Positions 1 to 11,919 of a stretch of 64,000 nucleotides of DNA are shown here, piece by piece (positions within the stretch are counted from its first letter, which is position 1; every line of letters begins with the position of its first letter). The stretch lies in NCBI GenBank assembly GCA_017607445.1, contig JAEVHH010000006.1:1-64000 (forward strand), written 5' to 3'. A program made the position numbers and the translations under genes. The notes below the pieces were generated by a model. The model saw nothing but the letters and a program-made list of their open reading frames with translations, searched no databases and was not told the DNA's origin. The DNA is from Histoplasma ohiense (taxonomy: Eukaryota; Ascomycota; Eurotiomycetes; Onygenales; Ajellomycetaceae).

Positions 1-130
1 AACCCTAACCCTAACCCTAACCCTAACCCTAACCCTAACCCTAACCCTAACCCTAACCCTAACCCTAACCCTAACCCTAACCCTAACCCTAACCCTAACC
101 CTAACCCTAACCCTAACCCTAACCCTAACC
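1..130. repeat. Terminal telomere repeat (CCCTAA)n
   Basis: About 21.7 perfect tandem copies of CCCTAA start at base 1. On the left end of a chromosome the + strand must be C-rich, as it is here, so this is a true chromosome terminus and not an interstitial array. The TTAGGG unit is the standard telomere of filamentous fungi. It excludes the TTTAGGG type of oomycetes and plants. Confidence 0.98.
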
Positions 131-169
131 TCACCCTCACTCTCACTCTCACCCTCACTCTCACTCTCA

Positions 170-235
<66 letters not shown>

Positions 236-3015
236 TTCTCATTCTCACTCTCACTCTCACTCTCATTCTCACTCTCATTCTCACTTTTATTCTCACTTTT
301 ATTCTTATTCTCATTCTCATTTTCATTTTTATTTTCATTTTTATTCTCATTCTCACTCTCACTTTCATTCTTACTCTTACTTTCACTTTCATTCTTATTC
401 TCACTTTCATTCTCACTCTCATTCTTATTTTTATTCTCACTCTTACTTTCACTCTCACTTTCATTTTTACTTTCACTCTTACTCTCACTTTTATTCTTAC
501 TTTTATTTTCATTTTCACTTTCATTCTCACTTTTATTCTCACTTTTACTCTTACTTTCACTTTTATTTTCACTTTTATTTTTACTCTTACTTTTATTCTA
601 ATTCTTACTCTCACTTTTATTCTCACTTTCATTCTCACTTTCACTCTCATTCTCACTCTCACTCTCATTTTTACTCTCATTTTTACTCTAACTCTTACTC
701 TAACTCTTACTTTCACTCTCACTTTCACTCTCATTTTCACTCTTATTTTTATTCTCATTTTTATTTTCACTCTAATTCTCATTCTTACTCTCATTCTCAT
801 TTTCATTTTCATTTTTACTTTCATTTTTACTCTTATTCTCACTTTCATTTTCATTTTCACTTTCATTTTCATTTTCATTTTCATTCTTACTTTTATTTTT
901 ATTTTCACTTTTATTCTCATTTTTATTCTCACTTTCATTTTCACTTTTATTCTCACTTTCATTTTCATTCTCATTCTCACTCTCATTTTCACTTTCATTT
1001 TCACTTTTATTCTAACTCTAATTCTCACTTTTACTTTTATTCTCATTCTCATTTTCTTTTTTACTTTCATTCTTACTCTCATTCTCATTTTTATTCTCAT
1101 TTTCATTTTTATTCTCACTCTCATTTTCATTCTCACTTTTATTTTTATTTTCACTTTCACTTTCACTTTTATTCTCACTTTTATTTTCACTTTTATTCTC
1201 ACTCTTACTTTCATTCTCATTCTCACTCTTACTTTCACTCTCATTTTTATTTTTATTTTAACTTTAATTCTCACTTTCACTCTTATTCTCACTTTTATTT
1301 TTACTCTCACTTTCATTTTCACTTTTATTCTCACTCTTATTCTAACTTTCACTTTTATTCTCACTCTCATTTTCACTCTCATTTTCACTCTTATTTTAAC
1401 TCTAATTCTTACTTTCATTTTTATTCTCATTTTTACTCTCACTTTCATTCTCATTCTCATTCTCACTCTCATTTTCACTTTTATTTTTACTTTCATTTTC
1501 ACTCTCATTCTTACTTTCATTTTCATTCTCACTTTTATTTTTATTTTCATTTTTATTTTCATTCTTACTCTAATTCTCATTCTCATTCTCACTTTTATTC
1601 TAACTCTAACTCTTATTTTTATTCTCATTTTCATTCTCACTCTCACTCTCACTCTAATTCTCACTCTCATTTTCATTTTCATTTATACTTTAATTTTTAT
1701 TTTTAATTTTATTTTTATTTTTATTTTTATTTTCATTTTTATTTTTATTCTTATCTATATTTTCATTTTCATTTTTATTTCAATTCATATTTTAATTTTT
1801 AATTTTATTTTTAATTTTATTTTCACTTACTTTCATTTTTATTTTTATTTTTATTTTTACTTTTATTTTTATTTTCATTTTTATTTTATTTATTTCTTCA
1901 ATTTTTATTTTTATTCTCATTTTTACTTTTATTTTTATTTTTATTTTAATTTTTAATTTTTAATTTTAATTTTAATTTTAATTTTAATTTTAATTTTAAT
2001 TTTAATTTTAATTTTAATTTTAATTCTTATTTTAATTTTTATTTTCATTTTTATTTTATTTATTATTTCAATTTTTATTTTTATTTTTATTTTTCTTTTC
2101 ATTTTTACTTTATTTATTATTTTAATTTTTATTTTTATTTTTATTTTCATTTTTATTCTTATTTTTTTTTTCTTTTTCTTCTTTTTTATTTTTACTTTAT
2201 TTATTACTTCAATTTTAATTTTTATTTTTATTTTCATTTTCATTTATTTTTACTTTTAATTTTAACTTTAATTTTTATTTTTATTTTCATTTTTATTTTT
2301 ATTTTTATTTTTATATTTTTATTATTTTAATTTTAATTTTTATTTTTATTTTTATTTCTATTTTTATTTTCATTTCTATTTTTATTTTTATTTTTATTTT
2401 TATTTTTATTTTTTCTCTTACTCTCAATTTTATTTTCATTTTCACTTTAATTTTTACTTTAATTTTTACTTTTATTTTTATTTTTATTTTCATTTTCATT
2501 TTTATTTTATTTATTACTTCAATTTTTATTTTTATTTTTATTTTTCTTTTTATTTTTACTTTATTTATTATTTTAATTTTAATTTTTATTTTTATTTTCA
2601 TTCTCATTTTTATTTTTATTTTTATTTTTCTTTTTATTTTTATTTTATTTATTACTTCAATTTTTATTTTTATTTTTATTTTTATTTTAATTTATATTCT
2701 AATTTTTATTTTTATTTTTATTTTTATTTTTATTTTCATTTTCATTTTCATTTTTATTTCTATTTTTACTTTAATTCTTACTCTAATTTTTATTTTCATT
2801 TTTACTTTTATTTTTATTTTTACTTTAATTTTTAATTTTTATTCTCATTTTTATTCTCATTTTTCTTTTTCTTTTTCTTTTTCTTTTCATTTTTATTTTA
2901 TTTATTATTTTAATTTTAATTTTTATTTTTATTTTCATTCTCATTCTCATTTTTATTTTTATTTTTATTTTTATTTTTATTTTTATTTTTATTTTTATTT
3001 TTATTTTTATTTTTA

Positions 3016-3046
<31 letters not shown>

Positions 3047-3343
3047 TATTATTTCAATTTTAATTTTAATTTTTATTTTCATACTAATTTTTATTTCTAA
3101 TTTTTATTTTAATTTTCATTTTCATTTTTATTTTAATTTTTACTTTAATTTTTATTTTTATTTTTATTTTTATTTTTACTTTAATTCTTACTCTAATTTT
3201 TATTTTTATTTTTACTTTTATTTTTATTTTTACTCTAATTTTTATTTTTTATTTTTATTTTCATTTTTATTTTAATTTTTATTTTCATTTTTATTCTCAC
3301 TCTCACTTTTATTTTTATTTTTATTATAATTTTTATTTTTTAT
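131..3343. repeat. Decayed 6-bp telomere-like array
   Basis: A 3.2 kb array keeps a 6-bp period but has units CCCTCA, CTCTCA, TTCTCA, TTTTCA and finally TTTTTA. The first units after the telomere are still C-rich. From about 1700 inwards nearly all C residues have become T. The starting unit looks like the variant CCCTCA (TGAGGG), because CCCTAA to CCCTCA needs a transversion. The lysine/isoleucine-rich open frames on the minus strand are by-products of this repeat and are not called as genes. Confidence 0.9.
1886..3062. repeat. Interspersed motif inside the decayed array
   Basis: About nine copies of a non-6-bp motif, TTTATTTATTAnTTnAATTT, interrupt the decayed array near 1887, 2051, 2105, 2190, 2500, 2552, 2640, 2895 and 3035. 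Their spacing is irregular, about 40 to 310 bp. The motif cannot come from CCCTAA by C-to-T change alone, so it marks a second sequence component or amplified seed within the array. Confidence 0.65.
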
Positions 3344-3464
3344 AAATAGTGGTTAGAGTTAGAATTAGAGTTAAATCTTCAAAAAAAAACAAATTCTTTT
3401 TATTTTACTGTATTCAATTTCTAGCAATCAAATAATTCATCAATTCTATTTCATTAAATAATTA

Positions 3465-3997
3465 TGTAACAGACATACTTTGATTAATGATCTAGCACTA
3501 TTCTAATACAGATTACAAATTGATTAAGAAAAGAAAGAGAAAAGAAATCAGAAGAAAAAATCATACAAAAAGAGTTTTTATAAAGAGAAATTTGAAATAA
3601 AAGAATATCAGAAGCTGCTTCACAGTGAAATGCAGAGTAGAAAAACATTAAAAAATATATATAGAAATCATTAAAAATTATACAAACACAGAGTATGAAA
3701 TAGAGAAATCATCAAAAATTATATAGAAGAATTATTAGAGACTATATAAGTGTGAAATACAGAGTAAAAGAATGTTAGAAACTACACAGAAGAATTGTTA
3801 GAGACTATATAAATATAAAATATAAAATGAAAGAATATTAAAAACTACACAGAAAAATTGTTAGAAACTATATAAATACAGAGTATAAAGCAGAAAAACA
3901 TCAAGAATTACATAAAATTATAATAGTCAGAAATAAACAGATGTAGAAGAAGAGTTGATTGTATAAATTAATTACTAATAAATATTAATCTATCATA
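3465..3997 (-). repeat. 3' LTR of gypsy A
   Basis: This 533-bp LTR reads TGTAACAG on the + strand at its left end and TATCATA at its right end. It is homologous to the LTRs at 8978, 48258, 54831 and 59957. A shared core, CTAGCACTATTCTAATACAG, lies about 30 bp from the left end. The sequence just to its right is the decayed polypurine tract of the element. Confidence 0.88.
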
Positions 3998-4019
3998 TTA
4001 TCCTTCTCTATCAGAGTGA

Positions 4020-5700
4020 GTGAGAACTTATAGATGTTGAAAGTGATGATATTCTTCAAAGCAGACACAGATTCTCAGATCAGACAATCATATTCTACTC
4101 ATTTAATAAGATATTTATAACAGTAGTAATTGATTCTATCATCAAGAATTGCTTCAATTTCTCACTCAAGTTCATTATCTTCTTCTACAATAATAAATAA
4201 TTGTTAATCAGAGATTCTCTGTGAGAGGAATGAATTCTCAGCTGTGGATTGAAGCAGGTTTATATGAAAGATATTATGAATGTCAGATAAAGTGTTGAGT
4301 CAATAATTGTGTGTATCTAGCACTTTCTTCATCATATATTTGATGTGATAGTAATCTAATATATATAAAAGATGATCTGTTTTTATATTTTTAAGATTCA
4401 GTCAGACTTTGTCTTCTATATAATATTGAGTTGCAGAATTTTTTCTGATGTTTATTTGATTTTTATAATTTTACTGAACACTGATTATTGAAGTTTCTGC
4501 TCATTTATAAACTTTCTTCAACTTGCTCACAATGTTCTCTGCTGTCTGTATAAGACTGCAGATGTACACAGTTTCTCAGAGAGTTTCAGAGAAGTTCAGA
4601 ACCTCTAAATTATATCTATATAGAAGAAAAAATGAGCTTACATCTGTTGTAGCAGAATCTCAACTGTTAATCACAATCTCAGCATACAGCAGCAGATTGC
4701 TTCAGTTGTTTTGTATATAATTACAGAACTTACAGAGAATATTCTTTATCATTTATATTATTATCTCAGTAGCTTCATCAGTCTCTGAATGATACACTGT
4801 TGATAACTTTCATTCAATTCTTAGCAATTGATATACACAGACTCAGAGTGCACTGACAAATTGACTGCCTCTATCTGATATAATGAATGAAGACAGACTG
4901 TGTATATGATAGAACAGACTTCTGATGAAGATATCTACAACTATTTCAACATTCATCTTATCACAGAACTATAGTATTACACTCTTACTGAGTTGATTGA
5001 TAATGACTAGAATGCTAATAGAATCTTCAATCTCAGATAAGAAAACTGCAAAATCAATAGCTATATCACATTAAATTCAGTTGAAGATAAATAGAAGCTT
5101 CAGCATCTTTTTTCAACATTCATATTATATCATCACTGAGCCACAGCAATCACAGTTGTGTACAAACTGATGTATATCTTTCAATATATCTGATCAGTAG
5201 AATTCTCAGACAATAATATTGTACATGATTTTGCATTCTGAGTGCTCAATTATCAACAAGTTATGAATTTCTTGTATGATCTGTGTTTGTAGAGATTCTG
5301 AATCAGAGATTCATCATCTATTTCAAAAGTATAAACAGTTATTATTATCAATTGAATATACTGAGATATCTGTTTTTGAATATACATCTGCAGAGAATCA
5401 GAATGCTTTGCTTTATACAGCTTCAGCAGTTTGTTGTCAGAATTCATCTGCTTCTGCTACTAGTTTTCATTATTCTTCAAGTAAAAGTTCTTGAGCTCAG
5501 AACTGATTGATATATATATAGAGTTCATCTGATTGTGTAGAACTTTCTATAATTGCAGAGTCAATTAATCAATGCTCTCAATGTTTCTATCTGTCATTCA
5601 AATCATCAGATGGTATATTTTGTTTTTAATGAGACAGAGTATTTACAAAAATATTCTCTACTTCAAATCAATAACAAATTGTGAATAAAAAACAGCTAAG
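4020..5700 (-). pseudogene. Gypsy A integrase and chromodomain region
   Basis: This is the 3' part of the pol frame. Near 5250 the zinc-binding region of integrase can be read (DIHQFVHNC, followed by a C-x-C pair). Near 4140-4215 the frame reads IVEEDNELE, a stop where W is expected, then EIEAIL. This is the start of the C-terminal chromodomain that defines chromoviruses, and it is clearer in element C. In-frame stops at conserved W and R positions make it non-functional. Confidence 0.75.
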
Positions 5701-5739
5701 AAACAATGATCAATACATATATCTTTCAGTGAGTTTATA

Positions 5740-7245
5740 AATGATTGTGAAGTACTTTAAGTTCTTATAATCAGTAACAATCTCAAACTTCTCAATGTTT
5801 ATAAGTTCAGACTTTTATTCTTCAAGATATTATATAATCACTAGAAGCTTCTTGTTGTAGATCTTATAGTTGCATTCAGCAGACAACATCTTTTTCAAGA
5901 TGAAGACATAAGATTATAGAATATTTTTATTATCATATTACATCAATGTTTCATCTACTACATAATCTGAGACATCTGTTTCAAGAATTATATGCTTATT
6001 CAGATCAAATGATTGCAGTATTGAAGTATTTGTGAATATACACTTCAGCTTTTTGAATGCTGCATTCACTTCATCAGTTCATTGAAATACAGCATCTTTT
6101 CAGATCAGATTCATCAGTGATTGTACAATATCAGAGAAGTCTTTGATAAATCTTCAGTAGAAGTTAACAAATTCTAGAAAGCTTCTAATTTCTTTTATCA
6201 AGACTGATATTTCTCAGTTGAGAATTGCTTCCATCTTCTTAGAATTCATACATACATCTTTTTCAGCTTTAATGATGAATTCTAGATAGATTATAGACTT
6301 AGTCTCAAAGTCACATTTATCAATATTCATTTGCAGTTCAGCTTTTCATAGATAATCAAGCACTTGTCATATATACTTGCAATACTCAGTAAATGATTCA
6401 TCAATGAAAATCAGAATATCATTTATATACACTGAGGCAATCTTATCAAGCAAGTCTTATAGAGCTCAGTTAATGTATTTCTGAAACATACTCAGAGCAT
6501 TCACTAATTCAAAGAGAGTCACTGTTCATTCATATAATTCATAACATGTACAAAAGATAGTTAGCTATTCATCATCTTCATTAATTCTTATCTTGTAGAA
6601 GGCTGCAGAGATGTTAAGTTTCATAAATCATTTCACTTTTTCTATCTGTTTGAGTGTTTCATTGATGAGTGAGAGAAGGTATCAGTTCTTTCATATAATT
6701 TTGTTGAGTTCTCAATAGTCAATACAGAATTGTAAGTTTTCTTCTGATTTCTTTGCAAACAGTACAGATGCTGTAGCAGATGAGTTGCTAATATGAATGA
6801 AGTCTTTGTCTAGTAATTTATTGAGCATTTTTTGTAGAACAAGAAGCTCATTATGTGATATACTGTAGAGAGAATTTCAGAGTGATTGTGAATCTTTATT
6901 ATCTTTCTTGATAAGTTCAATTGTATAATCTATACTGTGTTCTCAGTGAGAGAGAAGCTTTTCAGCTTCTTTTTTATCAAACACTTTTGTGAAATTTTTG
7001 TACAATTCAAATAGTTTTTTGCACAGTTTCTTGAAGTTCTTGAGTTCTAATTTCTCTAATGTTTTTTTGATATCTGTCATGCTAGCAGCAAACACTTGGA
7101 CATTCTTCTTCTCATATATTTGATGAATTAGTAGTTTGTATACTTCCACTGATATCTGAATGAAATCAGCAGTTCTATCAATATCTTTCTTATAAACACA
7201 GTCATTTTCTGAGAAAATAAGACAGTGATTGTGTGTGTTCAACAA
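5740..7245 (-). pseudogene. Gypsy A reverse transcriptase and RNase H region
   Basis: The open stretch 7245-6943 is the linker before the reverse transcriptase, ending in VFDKKEAEKLLSH. The frame continues with recognisable RT blocks: CIDY-stop-ELNKII (canonical DYRELN), YELYE-stop-TVTLFEL (canonical YG-YEWTV-PFGL), ASVYINDILIF (the YxDD box, here YIND) and LEFVNFY. RNase H follows with LSAECNYKIYNKKLL. Most stops are TGA; one TAG sits where W is expected. The YxDD aspartate has become N, a G-to-A change. The protein cannot be made intact. Confidence 0.85.
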
Positions 7246-7263
7246 GGTTTCAAATTCTGTGAG

Positions 7264-7503
7264 TCATGATAGATCAAGCATTAGATTGTACTCAAGACTT
7301 TGTATTTTATATATATATACATTTTTTTTCTTGTGTTCTTCTACATCAACATTAAATCTTATCATGTTGTAGAAGGCAGATCCTCTGAGATCATCAAATT
7401 CACTGAGTTTATATAGTTTGAAAAAGAAGATATACTGAAGTTTATACTTCTCAATCAGCTGAGTGTCTATAAGAGCATAATGAAGAAAACCACTGTCTAT
7501 CAT
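7264..7503 (-). pseudogene. Gypsy A aspartic protease fragment
   Basis: This 79-codon open stretch begins MIDSGFLHYALIDTQLIEKY. The D-S-G triad is the active-site signature of retropepsin-like proteases, which process Gag-Pol. Its position between the CCHC knuckle (7713-7754) and the RT linker matches the gypsy order. It is an open piece of a frame interrupted on both sides, so it is a remnant. Confidence 0.8.
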
Positions 7504-7616
7504 TACTCATATATTAACTAGATTATTTACAATGATAGAGATTATGATTGCATCTGCTTGTATCTTCTACTCAAATCTTCAGCTAGCTTTCTACTTCTTA
7601 AGCTTTTATTCATATT

Positions 7617-7811
7617 TTAGAGTGAGAGCTCATCTTTTCTCTGTTCTTGCCTGTCTGTGAATGACACAGTGTTCACATGTGTGAGGGGTTTACTCAGAGT
7701 AATCACATTCAGACATTGATTTATGAAGTGCTCTGATTTGTCACAGTGTATGCAGACTTCTCTGACAATTTGATCAGTGATATTCTTCTCTGAGACATTG
7801 AAGACTCTCAA
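7617..7811 (-). pseudogene. Gypsy A Gag zinc knuckle fragment
   Basis: The frame contains CIHCDKSEHFINQC at 7713-7754, a perfect C-x2-C-x4-H-x4-C nucleocapsid zinc knuckle that binds element RNA. It lies just upstream of the protease in the minus-strand reading direction. The rest of gag extends to about 8640 but is broken and not alignable by eye. From about 8640 to 8977 lies the 5' untranslated leader, which contains repeated ACACTCAGAT-like words. Confidence 0.8.
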
Positions 7812-8977
7812 GCAACTTGTGTTTATATGTGAGACTCAGTTCATTGATTCTGATTCAGAGATGAGAAATGCTGCAAAGCAGTTCAGAGTATACACATTTG
7901 TTCAACAGAATTCTCTGCAATTTTGAAACATGCAGAACTGAAATAGATCATTGTTCAACAGACAAAAATCAGTACAGAATTCACTGTATATTGAGAGCTT
8001 CAGACACTCTATACTTCAGTTATACAACTGAAAGTTCAAATTCTTGAACAATATATTAATCTTGACAGTGTCATTTCAGTCTTGCTCATCTGCTTCTAGA
8101 AGTTTGTGATTGAATTCAGAAAGATAAATTGTCAACACAACATTTATCTGATAAATCTGATTAAGTCAGTTCAATATCTTGACTTAAAGTGTAGAATTGA
8201 GAAAGAGAGAGTTGAGTTGTTGAAAGACTAGCTCTGACATATGCTGATGATTCTGACAATGACTTATTCAGAGTTGCAATTTTACTAATATATCATCATT
8301 CAATCTGCTATGAATATATCATACTTGATTGAATAGTGAGTCTATTGCTTGTTCATCAATGTTCAATTTGGCATTCACTTTTGACTTTCACACAAGATAG
8401 AGTGCTAGATCTTTTTTATATTTATCAAGAATTGAAAGCTTCTCTCTTGAGAGCTTTTCTTGAAATGTGAGTGTAGAAGAAATGGTGAATGTGAAAGTGT
8501 TTATCTCAGCAAATCATTGTTGCAATTCAGTTATCTGTAGTGTCTACTGCTGAAGAATACTTCATAGATCTAAGTTATCATCCACTGCATTCAAATGCAG
8601 TGAATGTTTGTAGAATTGTTCATAGTTCATTTCAATGTCTAAGAATATGTAATAAGAATAAAAAAAAAAAAAAAGAAATATTTGTAGATATTTGATTCTT
8701 TCACAGACACTATTCACAGTGTTGCAGTGCTAAGCTTTGTCAAGCTTCTTCATAAACACTATTCACAGCATTACAGTTCATAGACACTTGAGTCTTGTAG
8801 AATATAATTGATTGTATTTCAGATATTTAGATATGACAGTCTATATAACTAACAATAGAGACACTCAGACTTATGAGAAATCTCTTATAACAACTAGACA
8901 CTCAGATCTGTAAACAATACACTCAGATGTAAGAACTAATAATAAGACACTCAGATTTTAAACACAGAAGAATCAAT

Positions 8978-9492
8978 TGTAATAATCTAGCACTATTCTA
9001 ATACAGATTATAAATTGATTAAAAAAAGAAAAAGAAAAGAAATCAAAAGAAAAGATTGTACAAAGAGGGTTTTTATAGAGAAAAGTTCAGAGTGAAAGAA
9101 TATCAGAAGCTACTTCACAGTCTAATACAGAGCAGAAGAACATTAAGAAATATATATAAAAATTATTAGAAACTATACAAATGCAGAGTGTGAAATAAAG
9201 GAATTATCAAGAGCTACATGAAAGAATTGTTAGAGACTATATAAGTGTGGAATATGAAGCAGAAGAACATTAGAAGCTATACAGAAGAATTATTAGAGAC
9301 TATATAAATGCAGAGTACAAAGCAGAAGAATATTAAGAGTTACACAGAAGAATCATTAAAAATTATATAAATGTAAAATATGAAATGAAAGAACATCAAC
9401 AGTTACATGAGATCACAACAGTCAGAAACAAGCAAATGCAGAAGAAAAGTTGATTGCATATGTTAATTACTAATAGATACTAACTCATTACA
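8978..9492 (-). repeat. 5' LTR of gypsy A
   Basis: This 515-bp LTR is homologous to 3465-3997. Its outer part is damaged: about 15 bp are missing between TGTAA and the TCTAGCACTATTC core. It ends CATTACA at 9492, directly followed by the right target-site duplicate AATTG. Confidence 0.85.
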
Positions 9493-9497
9493 AATTG

Positions 9498-11360
9498 ATA
9501 ATATTATATATATATAGACTGACTGTGTGATCATATATAAAACTGAGACTAAATATAAGATAAAATAGTTTTATTAATAAAATATAATTGTTTTGAAGAA
9601 GAATAAATATTCAGTCTGAAAAAAAAAAAACATCAACATTCTTTTATTAAAAAAAATAATATATATATTATATATACAGAGTTAGACTATAACTATCACA
9701 TTTATCTTCATTTTCAATAGTATTATTAATATTATTATCAAAGTTATTGTAAGTAGATGAGAGATCTGCAAGTATATTCATATCAATATATCAATAATAA
9801 TCTTCAAAAAAAAAAGTAGAATATAATGCAGTGAAAGATATAATAAACTGTAAAAGTCAATATATATAAAACTCAAATCAGTACTAAATTGTTGTAGTAT
9901 CAGAAGAATAATATGAAAATGATGAGAGTTATTGAAAATATTCTGTATAACAATTGCAATTTCTGAAACAGTAGATAGATTCTCTCAGCAGTGATTATTA
10001 TCTATTTTCAATTATATAATAGAGTTCAAATCAATATATACAGCATGTATATATATATGTATTGATTTAGCATTTCAGAAAAGACACAGACAATGTCTGC
10101 ACTTCAAAAGCCTTTCAAAAAATATGAGAATATACTACACTGAAGAAATCTCTATATATACAGTAATAATAGACACAGAATTCAGATAACAACTTTTGAG
10201 AAGATTTAATTTATATAGACTATTCATTCACTTCTGATCTGATATATAATCATTTATGATAGAGATAATCAAAGCACACAAGTGTTATGACAGAGCAATT
10301 GCTTGCAGAGAGCAGTGGCAGAGCAATTGCTTGTAGTGAATAGTAGCAGAGTAATTACTCACAGAGAGCAGCAGCAGAGTGATTGCTTGCAGAGAGAGCA
10401 GAGACAGAGTGAAGACAGAGCAGAGATAGAATGAATATATACAGCAGAACTGTCTTATAATATCTTTTATATAGACTGATAAAATTGAATAAAAGAATTA
10501 ATTTTAGAAATATTAGCAATCAATAATATAATAGAAAAATATAGAAAAGTAAATAAATAAACAGTAAATAATATAATACAAATATAATTAAATATATTAG
10601 AATGTATGATAAAATTTATATTTATATAAAACAGATATTTTCATCTGATTCAGACTCTAATAATTGTTACAGATTATAGAATTTTCTCTGTATTTGAAAT
10701 AATATCAAATCATCAATAATCAGATAATCAAAATATGAATTCTATTCATATTTAAAAGATATAAATATCAGAACAGAGTTGTAGTTTTAAATATATCTAT
10801 AAAAATATTTTATATCAATTGTATTATTATTAAAAAGTTTATATAGCTCTAATAAAAATTCTCTGATAGATAACAATCTCACAGCATCTTTTATACAGTA
10901 TATGAAAAATATTGAAAATGTTTTTAATAATTTATTTACACATTTATTAATTCAATATTTAGCTCTGCAGAGAGAGCAGTAGACATTTATTTAATTAAAA
11001 TTAAATAATTGACAATGATAAATATAAAAAATGAAAGTCACAGAGAATAGATTAATAACTGTAAATAATTAAAGAATTAACAACTGATTCAGAAATAGTT
11101 GAATCAATTTAAAAATTAAAATCATTAAAAATCAACTGATTCAGTAAATTTATATATATATAATCAGTAAACTCATCTACTGCAGAATCTGCAGTAGCAG
11201 TTGTCAAATAATAATATTTAATATTATAGATATATTTATAATTGAGAGTTCAGCAGTCAATACAGTTCTTGAAAACATAAATAACAATGTAAAATAAATA
11301 AGATAGATAATTTTCACAGTATATATTACAGTATAACAACTCAACTATGAGAATTGATGA
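9498..11360. other. AT-rich non-coding part of the duplicated block
   Basis: No gene is visible here. The segment is repeated at 33358-35216 with high similarity. It contains about four imperfect 29-30 bp units with the core GCAGAGCAATTGCTTGCAGA at 10288-10410. It also contains the 21-bp hairpin at 11177. A more distant relative of 10058-10265 occurs at 51950-52190. Confidence 0.6.
11177..11197. other. Perfect 9-bp-arm hairpin
   Basis: CTACTGCAG, AAT and CTGCAGTAG form a perfect inverted repeat with a 3-base loop in otherwise AT-rich DNA. The identical hairpin is at 35034-35054 in the second block copy, so it was present before duplication. No thymine tract follows, so it does not look like a terminator. 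Confidence 0.6.
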
Positions 11361-11600
11361 CAGTGTAAAAAATAAATAGTAGAAAATAGTAAATAGTATA
11401 GTGAATGATAATAATAATAGTAATTGTAGTAGTAATAATAGTAGCTAATTATTAAGAAGAAAAAAAGAAAGAGAAGAATATATACAAAATACATATATTT
11501 ATATATATATACATATAGAAATAGCAATAACAAGAATATAATGAAAAGAAATAAAAATAAACAAAAAGAATATAATAAAAAAATAATAAATAAATGTATT
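11361..11600. repeat. Direct repeat flanking the minisatellite, left copy
   Basis: This roughly 240-bp segment is repeated in the same orientation at 14893-15155, the two copies bracketing the solo LTR and the 18-bp array. Both contain AGTATAGTGAATGATAATAA, a purine-rich AAGAAAGAG run and an ATATAC stretch followed by ATAGAAATAGCA. The left copy is more A/T-shifted. The same pair exists in block copy 2 at 35217-35456 and 38167-38430. Confidence 0.75.
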
Positions 11601-11919
11601 ATATCAATTTATTATAAGTTAAGTATAGAAACAACTATATCTCTCAATAATAGATGAAAGATTTGAATTGAATATATCTCATATATATAATATTGAATTT
11701 GATAGTATATAGAGTATATACAGAATAATGCATTGAATTGAGACTGTTTAAATATATTAAAAAAATGAAAATCTCAACACACTGAGCACAGACACATAAA
11801 ATGAGTATATTAATGAATATATATAGATTATAATAAATATAGAGAAGAGTATAAAAGATATAAATATAATAAAAAATATCTATAAAGTAAAAAAATAAAG
11901 ATTAATATTAGAGTTGTAT

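Larger units (their letters stand above)
3465..9492 (-). mobile_element. Ty3/gypsy chromovirus A, decayed, full-length
   Basis: This is a full-length LTR retrotransposon on the minus strand. Its LTRs are 9492-8978 (5') and 3997-3465 (3'), and they start TGT and end ACA. A polypurine stretch lies next to the 3' LTR. Along the minus strand come gag with a CCHC knuckle, protease, reverse transcriptase, RNase H, integrase and a chromodomain. All are broken by many stops, mostly TGA. The flanks carry a 5-bp target-site duplication: AATTA at 3460-3464 and AATTG at 9493-9497. The unoccupied site with a single AATTG is preserved in block copy 2 at 33353, so the element arrived after the block duplicated, or only one copy was hit. 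Confidence 0.93.

Noticed and set aside
1953..3082. Three Lys/Ile-rich open frames on the minus strand
   Set aside because: They are translations of the decayed 6-bp array (TTTTTA units read as KIKIKI). No start context, domain or unique sequence.
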